Shown: positions 6,035 to 7,589 of the stretch, one piece after another
Position numbering within the stretch: position 1 is the first letter of the stretch
How the letters are laid out: every line of letters starts with the position of its first letter
Source of the DNA: Opitutaceae bacterium
Lineage (GTDB): Bacteria; Verrucomicrobiota; Verrucomicrobiia; Opitutales; Opitutaceae
Direction: 5' to 3'
NCBI GenBank assembly: GCA_016763045.1
Contig: JAESUN010000273.1
Coordinates: 1 to 7,589 of the forward strand
DNA length: 7,589 bases
Notes under the pieces: generated by a model
Told to the model about the DNA's origin: nothing
Database searches by the model: none
Seen by the model: only the letters and a program-made list of their open reading frames with translations
Made by a program: the position numbers and the translations under genes

Positions 6035-6493
6035 TTATTCCTCGCTGACGGGTGGTGGTCCTTCGTGTCCATGCCCGTGATCATGCATAGCCCGATGTTT
6101 CCGGTCTCTCAAGCTTCTAAATGCTTCGAGCAGTTCTGCTGAATCCAATGAGCCACTACCATCGACATCAAATTTTTCCAGTAAGCGCCCGGCTCTTTCG
6201 GCATCAGTCCGATTCTTCCAGCTTTCTCCATGAGGTCCTTTAGTTTTTTGTTCCTCATGTTTTGCACGCATCTTAGCTATATGCTCTTTTCGTTTTTCTT
6301 TCATTTGAACGATAAATTGCTCTAACTCCGCTGCATTCAAAGCACCATCTGCATCCGCATCATTATTCTCCAGAACCCGAGCTACCCGCTCTTCGGGATT
6401 CGGGCGAGATTTTCCATCTCCCTCAGGAGAGGCGTAAGTCGAAACAATTAAAGAAAGTGCAACACCTGCAAATATAAGTATTCTTTTTTTCAT
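6035..6493 (-). CDS. Secreted EF-hand calcium-binding protein with His-rich C-terminus
   Basis: A small exported protein of 152 residues, probably periplasmic, likely binding calcium; its partner or process is unknown. MKKRILIFAGVALSLIVSTYA is a classical signal peptide, with likely cleavage after A21. Two canonical 12-residue EF-hand loops are present. Loop 1 is D45-A-D47-A-D49-G50-A-L-N53-A-A-E56. Loop 2 is D109-V-D111-G-S113-G114-S-L-D117-S-A-E120. All six coordinating positions are intact in both. Between them lies a strongly charged helix (about 57-87, rich in K, E, R). The tail 131-145 carries six His (RKHRAMHDHGHGHEG), which could bind Zn, Cu or Ni. The length and two-loop plan fit the EF-hand proteins common in planctomycetes and verrucomicrobia. 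No Shine-Dalgarno site is visible; an A-rich run (AACAAAAAAAATA) stands directly before the ATG. A TATAAC (complement of 6511-6516) is a possible -10 box with no recognisable -35. Confidence 0.9.
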   Translation of the reverse strand: MKKRILIFAGVALSLIVSTYASPEGDGKSRPNPEERVARVLENNDADADGALNAAELEQFIVQMKEKRKEHIAKMRAKHEEQKTKGPHGESWKNRTDAERAGRLLEKFDVDGSGSLDSAELLEAFRSLRDRKHRAMHDHGHGHEGPPPVSEE

Positions 6494-6547
6494 TATTTTT
6501 TTTGTTAACGGTTATAAGGTTGTTACTGCTTACGACGCGGTAGCTAC

Positions 6548-6574
6548 AAAAAGGTTACACTTCGATTGAAGTGT
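6548..6574 (-). terminator. Intrinsic terminator of the UxaA-like gene
   Basis: A perfect 7-bp inverted repeat ACACTTC/GAAGTGT (6557-6563, 6568-6574) with a 4-base loop lies 15 bases past the UxaA-like stop codon. On the minus strand it is followed by AACCTTTTTG (the A-run at 6548-6552 on the plus strand). The stem is short, but position and T-run support termination. This would separate the UxaA-like gene from the EF-hand gene downstream on the same strand. Confidence 0.6.
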
Positions 6575-6589
6575 CCCTAAAAGCAGCCG

Positions 6590-7589
6590 TTACCCAGGAA
6601 AACAAGAGGGCCCCAAGGGCTCGAATGTTTTATAGGTTAAGACAAATTCCTGATGACCGAGAGACTCCGACTTACTCCTTTTTCCTGCCGCAACATCCAT
6701 AAGGTAAGCACAGAGTTCTTCGCAAACCCCTGCTATATCTGCTTTGCCCTCTAGAATACAGCCCGCATCGATATCCATATCATCCTCCATTCGGCGAAAA
6801 GTCTCAGGATTCCCACAAACCTTTATCACAGGACTGATAACAGATCCAACCACGGAACCTCTTCCCGTCGAAAAAAGAATCAGATGCGAACCACAGGCAA
6901 TCAGTTCAGCGATTTCAGCACTGTCATTGATATTAGGAAATCCAAAACGCACTTCCCCATCCGGAACAATGTCCAATAAATACAACCCTCCCTGCTTCGG
7001 CTGATCACCGGGTTTCAAAATGCCTGAAATCCTTGAAGATCCACTTTTTGCATACGCCCCCATTGATTTTTCTTCCAACGTAGTAAGGCCACCATCAGCG
7101 TTTCCCGGGGCGAAGCTCCCATGCCCCAAAACAGAATAATATTTTGCTGCCTTTACCACCGTGCTAAAAAGCTCCTTTCCCAGAGCTTCATGGACAGCCC
7201 GATCGGCCATGATTTTTTCACACCCTATCAATTCACCTGTTTCCTCAAAGATACAAGTAGCCTCTGCCTCAACCAACCGATCAAAACAATGACCGATCAC
7301 AGGGTTGGCCGAAATACCACTGGAGGAATCAGAACCACCACAAATCGTCCCGATAATCAATTCATCAACAGCGAGCGGCACGCGCGGGACTTTCTCCAGT
7401 TCAAGGAGCGTCTCTTTCACCCAAACACGTCCTTCATCCACCGTCTTTTTTGTTCCACCACTTTCCTGGATGATCAAGGTGTGAACGGGTCGCCCACTCT
7501 CCTTGATTTCTTCCTGTAAACGCCCCCGATTAAAACTCTCACACCCCAAGGAGACCAGCAACACACCCCCCACATTTGGATGAGTGGAA
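6590..7589 (-). CDS. UxaA/GarD-family dehydratase, catalytic C-terminal domain (N-terminus cut by right edge)
   Basis: An altronate/galactarate dehydratase-type enzyme that removes water, or in the SuyB branch sulfite, from a hydroxy acid. It is cytoplasmic and iron-dependent in characterised members. The frame stays open past the GTG at 7573 to the edge; the preceding codons read S-T-H-P-N, completing the family motif HPNVGGVLLVSLGCE, so this gene is partial and GTG is not its start. Counting that GTG as residue 1, landmarks are GCE (10-12), IQESGGT (35-41), CGGSD (78-82) with SGISANP (85-91), PGNADGGLTTLEEKSMGA (156-173), TGRGS (236-240) and EDMDIDAG (263-270). The ending is EFVLTYKTFEPLGPSCFPG, not the FVPW-type ending I associate with UxaA/GarD, so it may be a different subfamily. 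The substrate (altronate, galactarate, sulfolactate or another sugar acid) cannot be decided here. Whether the roughly 90-residue SAF domain is fused upstream or encoded separately is outside the window. Confidence 0.9.
   Translation of the reverse strand, partial: STHPNVGGVLLVSLGCESFNRGRLQEEIKESGRPVHTLIIQESGGTKKTVDEGRVWVKETLLELEKVPRVPLAVDELIIGTICGGSDSSSGISANPVIGHCFDRLVEAEATCIFEETGELIGCEKIMADRAVHEALGKELFSTVVKAAKYYSVLGHGSFAPGNADGGLTTLEEKSMGAYAKSGSSRISGILKPGDQPKQGGLYLLDIVPDGEVRFGFPNINDSAEIAELIACGSHLILFSTGRGSVVGSVISPVIKVCGNPETFRRMEDDMDIDAGCILEGKADIAGVCEELCAYLMDVAAGKRSKSESLGHQEFVLTYKTFEPLGPSCFPG

Noticed and set aside
7121..7519. 132-codon open frame on the plus strand opposite the UxaA-like gene
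   Set aside because: The minus-strand frame carries a full set of family motifs; the plus-strand translation shows no domain or compositional signal of a real protein.
7571..7573. GTG (complement) as the start of the UxaA-like gene
   Set aside because: The codons before it extend the conserved HPNVGGV motif to the window edge, so the true start is outside.

Overview
The window looks like a chromosomal segment of a heterotrophic, probably marine or aquatic bacterium of moderate GC content. A Verrucomicrobiota (Opitutae-like) or related PVC-group source is the best guess. The reasons are an RhlE-type helicase with a very glycine/arginine-rich tail, a formylglycine sulfatase, sugar-acid and aldo/keto enzymes, a secreted EF-hand protein, and the general absence of strong Shine-Dalgarno sites before the genes. 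This is an inference from gene content, not a phylogenetic result.

Layout, left to right. Positions 1-777 (+) hold the C-terminal half of a DEAD-box RNA helicase (RhlE type) that runs off the left edge. Positions 949-2499 (+) encode a cytoplasmic type I sulfatase closely resembling choline-O-sulfatase (BetC), complete with its family-specific C-terminal tail. It is followed by a small GNAT acetyltransferase (2609-3040), an unidentified 155-residue helical, TPR-like protein (3227-3694), and two aldo/keto reductases in tandem (3795-4802 and 4963-5970). The two reductases have equal length and are about 83% identical by hand count. On the opposite strand lie a secreted EF-hand protein with a histidine-rich tail (6035-6493) and the catalytic domain of an altronate/galactarate dehydratase (UxaA/GarD) family enzyme (6590 to beyond the right edge). 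The two strand blocks converge on a bidirectional terminator hairpin at about 5974-6017.

Function. The window is not one clear operon. Hairpins resembling terminators follow the helicase, the unidentified protein, both reductases and the UxaA-like gene, so most genes probably have their own transcripts. The sulfatase, reductases and UxaA-like dehydratase would fit scavenging of sulfated or oxidised small organic molecules, but no gene here shows that they share a pathway. No betA/betB choline oxidation genes, transporter or formylglycine-generating enzyme is visible.

Non-coding content. No gene-free stretch exceeds 300 bases. The most structured gap is 3041-3226. It carries a long-range 11-bp stem enclosing a perfect 6-bp hairpin, directly before the unidentified gene, plus repeated AGCGCTCA and AGGTC elements. 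No tRNA, rRNA, CRISPR array, insertion sequence or phage gene was seen. The most notable points are the tandem reductase pair with patchy, conversion-like identity, the structured leader, and the orphan choline-sulfatase-like gene. I see no strong evidence of a new multi-gene system.
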